From contig NZ_BDLU01000010.1 of NCBI RefSeq assembly GCF_006538165.1, positions 1-47,161 of the forward strand: a stretch of 47,161 nt of DNA. Direction: 5' to 3'. Both the position numbers and the translations under genes were made by a program. Below, in pieces: positions 34,179 to 43,235 of the stretch. The DNA comes from Komagataeibacter diospyri (GTDB taxonomy: Bacteria; Pseudomonadota; Alphaproteobacteria; Acetobacterales; Acetobacteraceae). Position 1 is the stretch's first letter; the number at the start of each line of letters is the position of its first letter. Under the pieces are notes generated by a model that saw nothing but the letters and a program-made list of their open reading frames with translations, was not told the DNA's origin and did not search any database.

Positions 34179-35336
34179 GTGACGGCGCTTGTTCTGATGG
34201 TTGTGGGGTTGGTGATCGGTGCGGCCGTGGGGGGATATGGCGTGCATCTGGCTGCGTCTTCCGCGGGCAGCCTGCGGCGATTGCCCTATTATCCTGCTCG
34301 CGCACTGGCGGACCCTGTTGCCACCGGGGATGCGGATACGATTACGGTTGATGAACTGCCCGTCGCACTGGTTGTACTGTCGCGCGGGGGACGGCTTCTG
34401 CATGCGGCAACCCGCGCCCAGGCCGAATTTGCCGAAGGGCTGGGTACATTGATCCGCCATCCCGCCCTGCAGCGCGCTGTGGCCGAACTGCAACCTGGCG
34501 GTGTGAGCGAGGTCCGGATTGAGGCCGATGTGCCCGTCCGCCGGGTGGTGCAGGCTTTCGTGAAGGCTGGGTCGTGGCATGGCCATCCGGCCTGTGTGGT
34601 GGTGCTGCTGGATGCCACGGCGCATGATGCGCTGGATCGTGCGCGCAGTGATTTTGTCGCCCATGCCAGCCATGAGCTGCGCACTCCGCTTGCCGCCCTG
34701 ATCGGATTTATCGAGACATTACAGGGGCCTGCTGCGAATGATGCCGCAGCAAGGCAGAAATTTCTTGCCATCATGGCCCGGCAGGCAGCCCGCATGCAGC
34801 GCCTGATTGACCGGTTGCTGTACCTGTCGCGCGTGCAGATGCTGGAACACCAGCGCCCGCAGGGGCAGGTCGTGCTGCCTGACCTGTTTGCACGCCTGAC
34901 TGATGAACTGCAGGGCAAACCGGCAGAAGATCGCGCCGCGGTCATCATTCACGCTCCCCCCGCCGGTACCGTGCGGGGGGATGCGGATCAGATTTTGCAG
35001 GTGCTGGTCAACCTGTGTGAAAACGCACTGCGTTATGGCCGCCCGTCACCACCGGCGGTGGCGCGGATTGATGTTGCGGCGCAATGGCTGGAAACCGGCG
35101 GGCTGGCGATTTCGGTGCGTGATAACGGGCCGGGCATCGCGGCCCAGCACCTGCCGCGCCTGACCGAACGGTTCTATCGCGTATCCCAGCCTGCCGGGCG
35201 TAAGGGGGGGGATCAGGGGACGGGATTGGGACTTGCCATTGTCCGGCATATCGTGGACCGCCACGGTGGCCGTCTGGACATAACCAGCACACCGGGGCAG
35301 GGCACATGCTGCACCGTCTGGCTGCCACAGGGGTAA
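34179..35336 (+). CDS. Sensor histidine kinase (PhoR-like)
   Basis: The 385-residue protein has one N-terminal membrane helix (LVLMVVGLVIGAAVGG) and a PAS-like segment near residues 55-145. The HisKA dimerisation box is HASHELRTPLAALIGF with phospho-acceptor His165. The HATPase domain has an N box (NLCENALRYG), G1 (DNGPGI) and G2 (GTGLGLAIV). The GTG at 34179 follows GGGAGAATGG; a GTG at 34146 is in frame but poorly placed. The layout resembles PhoR, but neither a response regulator nor pst/pho genes are adjacent, so the partner must be elsewhere. It is divergent from oprB. Confidence 0.88.
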   Translation: MTALVLMVVGLVIGAAVGGYGVHLAASSAGSLRRLPYYPARALADPVATGDADTITVDELPVALVVLSRGGRLLHAATRAQAEFAEGLGTLIRHPALQRAVAELQPGGVSEVRIEADVPVRRVVQAFVKAGSWHGHPACVVVLLDATAHDALDRARSDFVAHASHELRTPLAALIGFIETLQGPAANDAAARQKFLAIMARQAARMQRLIDRLLYLSRVQMLEHQRPQGQVVLPDLFARLTDELQGKPAEDRAAVIIHAPPAGTVRGDADQILQVLVNLCENALRYGRPSPPAVARIDVAAQWLETGGLAISVRDNGPGIAAQHLPRLTERFYRVSQPAGRKGGDQGTGLGLAIVRHIVDRHGGRLDITSTPGQGTCCTVWLPQG

Positions 35337-35682
35337 TGCCTGCCCGCGTGGTTTTCGTGCTTGACGGAAAATATCCCGCCATGCTGTTGTTCCGGGGCGA
35401 GTAGAAGCGGTCGGGATTTTATCCTGGGCATTGCTCCTCACCAATCAGTTCCTGATTTGTGGGCCGCTGGCGTGCATGGCATTTTATATGGTGGCGTTTT
35501 TTCTTCACAATCCGGTTGCCCCGGATCGGAAAGACTGCGCCATGCCCCGTACCTCGTGCGTGCCCGGCAGGAAAAACCTTCTGGCCGGAGAAAACCGCAT
35601 GCCCCCTTCATTCATGCCCCCACGTGGCAACGCACGGTCCGAACTTGATCGTGAGTCCATGATTGGCGGGCAGGGCACCTGT
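35337..35682 (+). other. Intergenic stretch before the dioxygenase gene
   Basis: The region is 346 bp. From about 35431 it is open in the same frame as the dioxygenase gene, but the hypothetical extension (MLLTNQFLICGPLACMAFYM and onward) is not like the family and no convincing ribosome binding site was seen. No RNA gene, repeat or clear promoter was recognised. Confidence 0.4.
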
Positions 35683-36624
35683 ATGACCCGTGATATCCCG
35701 CAGATTGACCTGTCGGATTATGACCGGCGCAAACCTGCCATTGCCGATGCATTATGGGAAGCCGCAACACAGGTCGGTTTCTTTCAGGTCATCAACCACG
35801 GCATTGACGCTGCGGACGTGGATGCCGCCTTTGCCGCAGCCAGGCGGTTCTTTGACCTGCCGCTGGGGGAAAAGGCGCATTATGCCCGCCGTCCCGGTTC
35901 GAACGTCGGGTGGGAATACCGTGCGCAGGTCCGTCCTTCCACTGGCACGCCGGATAACAAGGAATCCTACCAGATCACCCTGCCGCAGATGGGGAATGAC
36001 CTATGGCCTGCCGAAAGCGCACTGCCCGGTTTTCAGGCTCGGATGCGGCGTTTCGAACGCCAGAACTGGGAACTGGGGATGAAAATCCTGTCGTGTTTCG
36101 CGATCCGGCTGGGGTTTGATGCGGATTTTTTCACCCGTAATCATGATCCCGCATCAGCACGGTACCAGAGTACCCTGCGCCTGATTCATTACATGAGCAT
36201 GGAAAATGCCCGCGGCACGGATTTTGATTTCTGGCGTGCTGGCGCCCATTCCGATTTCGACTGTCTGACCCTGCTGCATCAACGCCCGGGACAGGGTGGC
36301 CTGCAGGTCTGCCCCGGCAGGGATGCGGATATGAAGGATGCGGGCGCACTGGCATGGACCGACGTACCGCCACTGGCGGGTGCGGTTACGTGCAATATTG
36401 GTGACATGCTGATGCGCTGGAGCGACGACCGCCTGAAATCCACCCTGCACCGGGTGCGCATGCCCCGGCGTGATGAATATCTTGGCCCCCGCCTGTCGTT
36501 GCCGTTTTTCTGTCAGGCCAACCGTGATGCGGTCATTCAGGGTCCGCAGAAGAAATACGCACCCATTACTGCCCGGGATTATCTGGATGAACGTATCCGG
36601 GCGAATTACGGTGGAGGGACATGA
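35683..36624 (+). CDS. 2-oxoglutarate/Fe(II) dioxygenase, isopenicillin N synthase family
   Basis: The 313-residue protein has the N-terminal cap (IPQIDLSDYD, then GFFQVINHGI) and a jelly-roll with iron ligands His189 and Asp191 (AGAHSDFDCLTLL) and His256 (STLHRVRMP). Arg270 and Ser272 (RLSLPFF) should hold the 2-oxoglutarate. This family oxidises small molecules, including secondary metabolites, nucleobases and plant-hormone-like compounds; the substrate cannot be told. The ATG at 35683 gives the usual N-terminus. It is followed by a convergent LysR gene separated only by repeat copy F, and the kinase gene upstream shares its direction but lies 346 bp away. Confidence 0.88.
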   Translation: MTRDIPQIDLSDYDRRKPAIADALWEAATQVGFFQVINHGIDAADVDAAFAAARRFFDLPLGEKAHYARRPGSNVGWEYRAQVRPSTGTPDNKESYQITLPQMGNDLWPAESALPGFQARMRRFERQNWELGMKILSCFAIRLGFDADFFTRNHDPASARYQSTLRLIHYMSMENARGTDFDFWRAGAHSDFDCLTLLHQRPGQGGLQVCPGRDADMKDAGALAWTDVPPLAGAVTCNIGDMLMRWSDDRLKSTLHRVRMPRRDEYLGPRLSLPFFCQANRDAVIQGPQKKYAPITARDYLDERIRANYGGGT

Positions 36625-36629
36625 ATATC

Positions 36630-36668
36630 CTGAAGCTTTTTGAAAAAAGCTTCATCAGAAATGTCCTC
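36630..36668. repeat. Intergenic palindromic repeat, copy F (single-hairpin form)
   Basis: TGAAGCTTTTTGAAAAAAGCTTCA is hairpin 1 of the family, followed by ATCAGAAATGTC, the closing arm. The second hairpin and opening arm are lost. The copy fills the convergent gap between the dioxygenase and LysR genes. Confidence 0.7.
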
Positions 36669-37574
36669 TTATGTCCCGAAATAGTTCTGGCGCAGTTCAC
36701 GCCTGACAAAATCAAGGAAAAACCGTGTGCGGGAGGGAAGGTGCGCACGTGACGGATAGACGGCATACAGCGTCACGTCCTCCCACGCATAGGTGCTGAG
36801 GCATTCGATAAGTCGACCGCATTTCAGGTCATCGGCAATATCCCACAGCACCTTCAGCGCAATGCCCCGCCCACTTACGGCCCAGTCATGCACGACCTCG
36901 CTGCTGGATGTGGCCAGGCGGGGAGTGACGTGGATTTCCTTACGCGCCTTTCCATCCAGATAGGCCCATTCATTGAATATGCGCTGGCGGCGGATCAGGC
37001 AGATGCAGTCATGTTTCAGCAGGTCATGCGGTGTGGCGGGCAATCCCCTGCGCGCGACATAATCGGGGGATGCGCACACCACGCGGCGGCTGTTGATCAG
37101 GCTGGTGGTCATGACTTCCTGATCCGACGGCATGCCGGGGCGGATGGCGATGTCCAGACCGTCATCAATCACATCCAGCCCCGCATCCGACAGGGTCAGG
37201 TGCACGGTGACATCAGGATACTGCCCGACAAAGGCGGCCACGACACCGGCCAGCAGCTTGCGCCCGATTTCAGATGGCACGCCCACGCGCAGCAGCCCGT
37301 GCGGGATACCGGCGCGCGCGGTCAGTTCGGCCTCGGCTTCTTCCACTTCCTGCATGATCCTGACCGCGTGTTCATGCAGGCGCTGGCCTTCCGCCGTCAG
37401 GGCGAAATGGCGCGACGTACGTGTGACCAGACGTGTGCCAAGGCGGGTTTCCATGGCGCTGAGGCGGCGGCTCATGGCGGCGGGCGACATACCCATGGCA
37501 CGTGCGCACCCGGCAATGCTGCCCGATGCGGTCAGGATGCAGAAAAACTTCAGGTCACTGATTTCATCCGGCAT
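36669..37574 (-). CDS. LysR-family regulator divergent from malic enzyme
   Basis: The 301-residue protein has an N-terminal winged helix (LKFFCILTASGSIAGCARAM, then SPAAMSRRLSAMETRLG) and an effector domain with VVCASPDYVARRGLPATPHDL, the group typical of LysR regulators of drug or aromatic metabolism. It is read away from the malic enzyme gene with 117 bp between starts, so it may regulate that gene. No dyad was clear in the short intergenic region. Confidence 0.85.
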   Translation of the reverse strand: MPDEISDLKFFCILTASGSIAGCARAMGMSPAAMSRRLSAMETRLGTRLVTRTSRHFALTAEGQRLHEHAVRIMQEVEEAEAELTARAGIPHGLLRVGVPSEIGRKLLAGVVAAFVGQYPDVTVHLTLSDAGLDVIDDGLDIAIRPGMPSDQEVMTTSLINSRRVVCASPDYVARRGLPATPHDLLKHDCICLIRRQRIFNEWAYLDGKARKEIHVTPRLATSSSEVVHDWAVSGRGIALKVLWDIADDLKCGRLIECLSTYAWEDVTLYAVYPSRAHLPSRTRFFLDFVRRELRQNYFGT

Positions 37575-37691
37575 ATGTCATCCCATGATTGCGTCTGGCG
37601 TACGGTTGGCGTGCAGTCGCATACCCTACACGAAGATGTGCAGATACGTATCCTGCGCATCCTTCCACTGTTATCGCAATATCGGGTTCTT

Positions 37692-39413
37692 ATGTCGGAT
37701 ACAGTCCAGTCCACCTGTCACACTTCCCTCAAAACGGCGCTGTCCGGCAGGGAACTTCTGGACTGTCCAGTTCTGAACAAGGGAAATGCATTCGACAGTC
37801 GTGAACGTGACCTGTTCGGATTGCATGGCCTGTTGCCCGCACGCATTGCCACGCTGGAAGAACAGGCCGATCTTGCCCGTGCCCGACTGGCGGCGCTGCC
37901 GGACAATTTTTCGCGACATATTGCGCTGCGTGAAATCCAGGACAGGAATGAAACGCTTTTCTACGCCATTATCGATCAGGCGCTGGAGGCATGGCTACCC
38001 ATCATCTACACGCCCGCAATCGGTCGGGCCTGTCGGGAATTCAGCCATATCTGGACCCGCCCGCGTGGCCTGTTCCTGAATTACACGGATCGGGGCCGCA
38101 TTGCCGAAATCCTGTCCGACCCGCAATGGGACGGGGTGCGCGTGATCGTGGCCAGTGATGGCGGCAGCATCCTTGGCATTGGTGACCAGGGGGCGAATGG
38201 GATGGGCATCCCCATTGGCAAGCTGTCGCTCTATACCGCCTGCGGTGGCCTGGATCCGGCGCGCGCACTGCCCATTCTGCTGGATGTTGGCACCGATAAT
38301 GTGGCGCTGCTGGAAGACCCTGAATATATTGGCTGGCGGCACAAGCGCGTGCGCGGTGCGGATTATGATGCCTTCATTGCGGAATTCGTGGACGCCGTTA
38401 ATGCGCGCTGGCCCAATATCGCCCTGCATTGGGAAGACCTGTCGGGCGCGGATGCGCTGCGTATCCTGCGCCGTTATCGTGACGGGATGTGCACCTATAA
38501 CGACGATATACAGGGCACGGCAGGGGTGACGGCGGGTGCGCTGCTGGCCGCGATCCGTGCAGGTGCTGCCCCGTTGGCGCAGCAGCGGATCGTCATTTTT
38601 GGCGCGGGCGGCGCGGGTTGCGGCATTGCCGACCTGCTGGCGCAGATGATGGTGGCGGAGGGCATGACGCCCGATGAGGCCAATCGCCGTTTCTTCATGG
38701 TCGATATCAACGGCCTTGTACGCGCGGGCATGGATGGTGTGACCGAAGGCCAGCATCCTTTCGTGCAGCCTGCCGATATCGCGGCGACGTGGAACGTGGC
38801 CGATGCAGCCCATGTCACGCTGGCCGAGGTCATGAAGAATGTCCGTCCCACCATGCTGATCGGCACATCAGGACAGGGCGGCGCCTTTACGCGTGACATC
38901 GTGGCCCCCATGGCACAGCAGTCCGTCCGTCCGGTCATTTTCGCCCTGTCCAACCCCACCGCCAATATAGAGGCAACCCCCGCGGACCTGCTGGAATGGA
39001 CGGACGGGCGTGCGATCATCGGTACTGGCGGCCCGTTCGCACCCGTGGAGTATGACGGGTGCCTCCGTCCGGTGGACCAGATCAACAATTCCTATGTCTT
39101 TCCCGGTGTTGGTCTTGCGGTTGTGGCGGGCGGCATCACACGCATGACGGATGGCATGTTCCTTGCCGCAGCCCACGCTCTGGCCGGGCTTTCGCCCGCC
39201 GCCGGGGTGGATGATCAGGCGACCGTGCCCCTGCTGCCGCCCGTATCTGAACTGCGCACCGTGGCCATGGCGGTGGCGCGGGCCGTGATCCGTCAGGGGC
39301 AGGTGGAAGGTGTCGCCCCGCAGGCAACGCCTGAAACGCTCGAGGCCGCGCTGAAGGCCGCAGTCTGGACGGCACGGTACCGCCCGTATGAGAAGGCAGA
39401 TTCCGTTCCCTAG
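37692..39413 (+). CDS. maeA: NAD-dependent malic enzyme
   Basis: The enzyme oxidatively decarboxylates malate to pyruvate, with NAD expected for this long form. The 573-residue product has Tyr106 (IIYTPAIG) and Lys177 (GMGIPIGKLSL) as the general acid/base pair, the metal site CTYNDDIQGTAGV, and a Rossmann fold FGAGGAGCGIADL. The length and the YTP motif place it with the SfcA/MaeA type rather than the MaeB type, which has a phosphotransacetylase tail. The frame runs back to 36888 without stop, but only from 37692 does it resemble the family; that upstream part overlaps the LysR gene on the other strand. The next gene (FUSC) begins 84 bp downstream. Confidence 0.9.
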   Translation: MSDTVQSTCHTSLKTALSGRELLDCPVLNKGNAFDSRERDLFGLHGLLPARIATLEEQADLARARLAALPDNFSRHIALREIQDRNETLFYAIIDQALEAWLPIIYTPAIGRACREFSHIWTRPRGLFLNYTDRGRIAEILSDPQWDGVRVIVASDGGSILGIGDQGANGMGIPIGKLSLYTACGGLDPARALPILLDVGTDNVALLEDPEYIGWRHKRVRGADYDAFIAEFVDAVNARWPNIALHWEDLSGADALRILRRYRDGMCTYNDDIQGTAGVTAGALLAAIRAGAAPLAQQRIVIFGAGGAGCGIADLLAQMMVAEGMTPDEANRRFFMVDINGLVRAGMDGVTEGQHPFVQPADIAATWNVADAAHVTLAEVMKNVRPTMLIGTSGQGGAFTRDIVAPMAQQSVRPVIFALSNPTANIEATPADLLEWTDGRAIIGTGGPFAPVEYDGCLRPVDQINNSYVFPGVGLAVVAGGITRMTDGMFLAAAHALAGLSPAAGVDDQATVPLLPPVSELRTVAMAVARAVIRQGQVEGVAPQATPETLEAALKAAVWTARYRPYEKADSVP

Positions 39414-39497
39414 GGCAGTTACGACGATTTTCATGGGCAAACAGCTTCCGTAAGGGGAAGTAAAACGTGTCCGCCACGCCATGACGGGCAGGATCAG

Positions 39498-41567
39498 ATG
39501 AATATTTCCCGCTTCACGCCCGGGCCGGTCATGCGTTGGCCTGTGGGGGTGGACATGCTGCGCTGGCTGTTCTGTCCTACGCCACAGGCCGTGGCGTTCG
39601 CACTGCGCAATACCGTTGCCTCCGTCGTGGCGCTGGCCATTGCGCTATGGATGGAACTGGACAGCCCGCAATGGGCAGTCGCCACCGTATGGTCGGTGGC
39701 ACAGGTGCGTCGTGGCGAAAGCATGTCCAAGGCGCGGTGGCGTATCGTGGGTACGCTGGTTGGCGCGATTGCCGCGGTGGTGTTCATTGCCGCTTTTCCG
39801 CAGCAGTCATGGCTGTTCTTTCCCGCCGTGGCCATATGGATCGGGCTGTGCAGCTTCCTTGCCACGTTCTGCCTGAACTTCCGTTCCTATGCTTTCGTGC
39901 TGTCGGGCTATACCTGTTCGATCATTGCGGTGGCGGCGGCATCCGCGCCGGATAACGTCTTTTTCATCAGCATTTCACGCGCCACCTATATCATTCTGGG
40001 TGTGGTGTGCGAGGCGGGAATGGCCATGCTGTTCACCGTCAGCCTGTCCACGCGCGCGCAGGCGACCATGGTGGCGCAGGTGGAAAATGTGCTGCACCGC
40101 CTGGCGACGCTGCTGCGCGAAATCGTGTTGCATGACCGTGATACGCTGGTCCATGCCGGTGAGTTCTCGGACATGGTGGTATCGGTCCATCAGGGACTTG
40201 AATTCCCGGCCATTGAAATGGGACGACAGGTGCATGCGGGCGATCATGCCCGCGCCGTGCTGGCGGAGGTCTCGATCCTTGTCACCCGCCTTGTCGGTCT
40301 GTCTGGCGGGGCGGAACGCGCGATGCTGGCCGATGACGGGGTGCTGGCGGATACACGGGGGCAACTGCTGCATCTGTGTGACCGGCTGGTGACCTGTCGG
40401 CTGGAAGCCGGTGCGCTGGATGCCGTGCAGGCCCAGGTGAAGCACCTGCGTACCCTGTTTGAACGGCGCTCGGCGCATGGCGAGCAGGAAACGGCCCGCA
40501 TTACCCATGGGGTGCTGGCGGCCACGATGGATGATCTGGAAACGGCGCTGGATCACTGCCATGCCATTTTCAGCCCGCCTGTGCATGACCGTTTCCGGTT
40601 CCATCTGGGGGGGCACCGCGATATCCGGCTGGCGCTCTATAATGGGTTGCGGGGGGCTGCTGCCATCATGCTGGCGGCTTTCGTTTATGAATGCACCGCA
40701 TGGCCCGGTGGCATGGGGTTCATTGCCATTACCACGCTGGTCTGCGGCCTGTTCGCCACGCGCGAAAACCCGGTGGTGGGCACGACCCGGTTCCTGTCGG
40801 GGGCGGTGTGGTCAGCCATTGCCGCAGGCACCCTTGACCTGTGGATCCTGCCATATCTTACGGATTATGAGGAATTTGCCTTCGTTCTGGGCATATTCCT
40901 GTTTGTGGGCGGCCTGGCCAAATGCAACCGGGGTACGGCGGGGGCTGCTGCGGCCTACGGATTGCTCATGCCCAACCTGCTCATGCCCGGTAACCAGAGC
41001 CGGGTGGATGAAATCACGTTCCTGAATGGTGCTTTCCACACGGTTCTGGCGGTGGGGCTGAGCGTGCTGGTGTTCCGGCTGGTCCTGCCATTCCGTGCGC
41101 GGGATGAACGGCTGCGTTTTGGCGTGCATATACGTGGCGAACTGCGGCGGCTGTGCCTTGTGCCCCTGCCGCCGTCCCCCCAGTGGTGGATCGGCACAAG
41201 TGTGGACCGGATAGGGCGCATGGTGCGCCATGCAACGCAGGAGGGGGATCACACCGCCATTGCCGGTATCCGGCTTATGCTCATGTTTTCTTCCGTAGGC
41301 CTGAATATCCTGCTGCTGCGCCAGATCAAGCGGCAGCGGCGCGATACGGTGTCGGATATCATTACCGAACTGTTGCGCGTGCTGGTGCGCTACCGGCCGG
41401 TCAGTCCGCGTGGCATTGCCATGGTCCGGGCCACGCGCAGGCGGCTGGCCCATATGGAAAAGGCCGATCCCGGCAATGGCAGGCTGCTGGAGGTACTGGC
41501 CTGTCTTGACGGGATCAGCCGCACGGCTGCAGCCTGCGTCACTGCCATGGCGGCAGGAGTGGAATAA
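39498..41567 (+). CDS. FUSC-family (AaeB-like) inner-membrane efflux protein
   Basis: The 689-residue protein has two membrane halves, each of about six helices (residues about 30-190 and 380-540). Each is followed by a soluble part, as in AaeB/YccS-type fusaric-acid-resistance proteins. RNTVASVVALAIALWMELDSPQWA and the second-half GLFATRENPVVGTTRFL are matching blocks. The family exports aromatic carboxylic acids such as p-hydroxybenzoate, usually with an HlyD-type partner. Such a partner is encoded just across, on the opposite strand. The start follows AGGATCAG. Confidence 0.85.
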   Translation: MNISRFTPGPVMRWPVGVDMLRWLFCPTPQAVAFALRNTVASVVALAIALWMELDSPQWAVATVWSVAQVRRGESMSKARWRIVGTLVGAIAAVVFIAAFPQQSWLFFPAVAIWIGLCSFLATFCLNFRSYAFVLSGYTCSIIAVAAASAPDNVFFISISRATYIILGVVCEAGMAMLFTVSLSTRAQATMVAQVENVLHRLATLLREIVLHDRDTLVHAGEFSDMVVSVHQGLEFPAIEMGRQVHAGDHARAVLAEVSILVTRLVGLSGGAERAMLADDGVLADTRGQLLHLCDRLVTCRLEAGALDAVQAQVKHLRTLFERRSAHGEQETARITHGVLAATMDDLETALDHCHAIFSPPVHDRFRFHLGGHRDIRLALYNGLRGAAAIMLAAFVYECTAWPGGMGFIAITTLVCGLFATRENPVVGTTRFLSGAVWSAIAAGTLDLWILPYLTDYEEFAFVLGIFLFVGGLAKCNRGTAGAAAAYGLLMPNLLMPGNQSRVDEITFLNGAFHTVLAVGLSVLVFRLVLPFRARDERLRFGVHIRGELRRLCLVPLPPSPQWWIGTSVDRIGRMVRHATQEGDHTAIAGIRLMLMFSSVGLNILLLRQIKRQRRDTVSDIITELLRVLVRYRPVSPRGIAMVRATRRRLAHMEKADPGNGRLLEVLACLDGISRTAAACVTAMAAGVE

Positions 41568-41590
41568 TACCTGTTATATCTGGAAACCGA

Positions 41591-41671
41591 TAGAAGTTTT
41601 TGGATGCCACCTTTTACAAAAGGCGGTATTTTTTGAAGCTTTTTGGAAAAACTTCACCAGAAACTTCTTCT
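41591..41671. repeat. Intergenic palindromic repeat, copy G (complete, inverted order)
   Basis: AGAAGTTTTTGG begins and CCAGAAACTTCT closes the copy, pairing as an outer stem. Between them lie ACCTTTTACAAAAGGCGGT and then GAAGCTTTTTGGAAAAACTTC, so the two hairpins come in the reverse order of copy B: the element is inserted in the other orientation. It fills the convergent gap between the FUSC gene and the outer-membrane efflux gene. Confidence 0.75.
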
Positions 41672-41675
41672 GTTT

Positions 41676-43235
41676 TCAAACCTTTTTCCGGCGGGGCTGG
41701 GGCAGGGGATAACGGCTTTCCCATCCACCACCCAGCGCGCGGTACAGATGGGTGACGGAAGTCGAAACCGCGACATCCGCCTCGATCAGGCGCGACTGGG
41801 TATCCAGCAGCCGGTCCTGCATTTCCAGCACGTTCAGGAATGCGGCCGAACCTTCGGTATACTGGCGTTGGGCGGTACGCACGGCAATCTGGTTCTGGTC
41901 CACGGCGGCGGCCAGCCGGTCGTGCTGGTTCTGCGCCGATGACAGGTCGGCCATCGCATCATCGATTTCCTGCCATGCCTTGAGCATCGTGCGCTGCAGC
42001 ATGATCGCCGCTTCCTTCTGCTGCGCCTTGCGCAGGCGCAACTGCCCCGTCAGCCGCCCACCTTCGAATATGGGAAAGGTCGCGGTCGGGCCAAAACCGT
42101 ACTGGCGCGATGCCCAGCTTCCCAGCCCGCTGAACTGCAGCGCCTGCACATCAAGGCTGCCTGACAGGGTCACGCGCGGGAAGAAATCGGCAATGGCGAC
42201 ACCAATGCTGGCGGTGGCGGCATGCAGCCGTTCTTCCGCCATGCGGATATCGGGCCTGCGTTCCGCCAGTTGCGATGGCAGCCCTACCGGGATTTCATGC
42301 GGAACCGGCGGCACGTCGCCACCATGGCCAAGGGTCCGGGTCAGCGCGCCGGGTTCGCGGGCGACCAGAAAGCTCAGGGCGTTGAGCAGATGTGCTTCCT
42401 GGTCCTGCAACACCGGCAGGCGCGAGCGGAATTCCTCGTACTGACCTGCTGCGTCGGCCACATCCATGCGTGTTGCGGCCCCTTCGTTCAGGCGGCGCGT
42501 GGTCAGGTGCAGCGTGTGGCTGGCAAGATCGATATTCTGCCGGACAATGGCCATGCGTGCCTGCACGCCACGCAGGTCAAGGTAGTCCTGCGCCGTTTCC
42601 GCCATGAGCGAGACCATAAGCCCTCGCCGCATGTCCTCGGTCGCATGCATGGCGGCGGTGGCGGCTTCGACCTGACGGCGCACATGCCCCCACAGGTCCA
42701 CTTCCCATGCCGCGTTCATGCCATACTGGGGCAGGTTGAAAGACGGGTTGCCAACTGATCCGGGCATGGCCGTGGGACCAAAACCCTGCGTGCCGCTGGC
42801 GATCGTGCCCGCACCCTGCTGTTCCATGGTGCCCAGCAGGCCCAGCACGCCATTGGTGCTGGCGCGTTCGCGGGCATAGGACGCATTGGCTTCGGCATGG
42901 GGAAACTGGGCGGCACTGGCGATACGGCGTTCGGCCATGCTCTGGGCAAAGCGCCATGATGCGGCCTGCAGGTCAAGGTTGTCCTGTGCCACCTGTGCTT
43001 CCAGTGCGGTCAGGGTGGCGTCATTGAAAATGGTCCACCACTGCGCGCCCATCGTGGCGTCGGTCACATGGCTTTCGGCGGGTGGCAGGCTGTCATGCCA
43101 CGTCGCAGGCGCGGGCTGGGGCCTGCGGTGGTAGTCGGGGCCAACCGTGCACCCGGTGGCCAGCAGCGCGATCATGCCGAAGGTCAGTGCGGCGCGCTGG
43201 CGGCGTGTGGTCCGCATGACGTTACTGCCAGGCAT
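41676..43235 (-). CDS. Outer-membrane efflux lipoprotein (NodT/OprM family)
   Basis: The 519-residue protein has a lipoprotein signal (GMIALLATGC, acylated Cys29 expected) followed by TVGPDYHRRP, the N-terminal signature of NodT-type factors. TolC-like helical hairpins include NLDLQAASWRFAQSMAERRI and its second-half equivalent ending LYRALGGGW. It forms the outer-membrane channel of the tripartite pump encoded just upstream. GGAGG stands six bases before the ATG at 43235, and the gene overlaps the HlyD gene by 14 bp, so it is the last gene of the operon. Confidence 0.92.
   Translation of the reverse strand: MPGSNVMRTTRRQRAALTFGMIALLATGCTVGPDYHRRPQPAPATWHDSLPPAESHVTDATMGAQWWTIFNDATLTALEAQVAQDNLDLQAASWRFAQSMAERRIASAAQFPHAEANASYARERASTNGVLGLLGTMEQQGAGTIASGTQGFGPTAMPGSVGNPSFNLPQYGMNAAWEVDLWGHVRRQVEAATAAMHATEDMRRGLMVSLMAETAQDYLDLRGVQARMAIVRQNIDLASHTLHLTTRRLNEGAATRMDVADAAGQYEEFRSRLPVLQDQEAHLLNALSFLVAREPGALTRTLGHGGDVPPVPHEIPVGLPSQLAERRPDIRMAEERLHAATASIGVAIADFFPRVTLSGSLDVQALQFSGLGSWASRQYGFGPTATFPIFEGGRLTGQLRLRKAQQKEAAIMLQRTMLKAWQEIDDAMADLSSAQNQHDRLAAAVDQNQIAVRTAQRQYTEGSAAFLNVLEMQDRLLDTQSRLIEADVAVSTSVTHLYRALGGGWESRYPLPQPRRKKV

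Noticed and set aside
36888..37691. Upstream in-frame extension of the malic enzyme gene
   Set aside because: It is antisense to a LysR gene and unlike malic enzymes; the family resemblance begins only from 37692.
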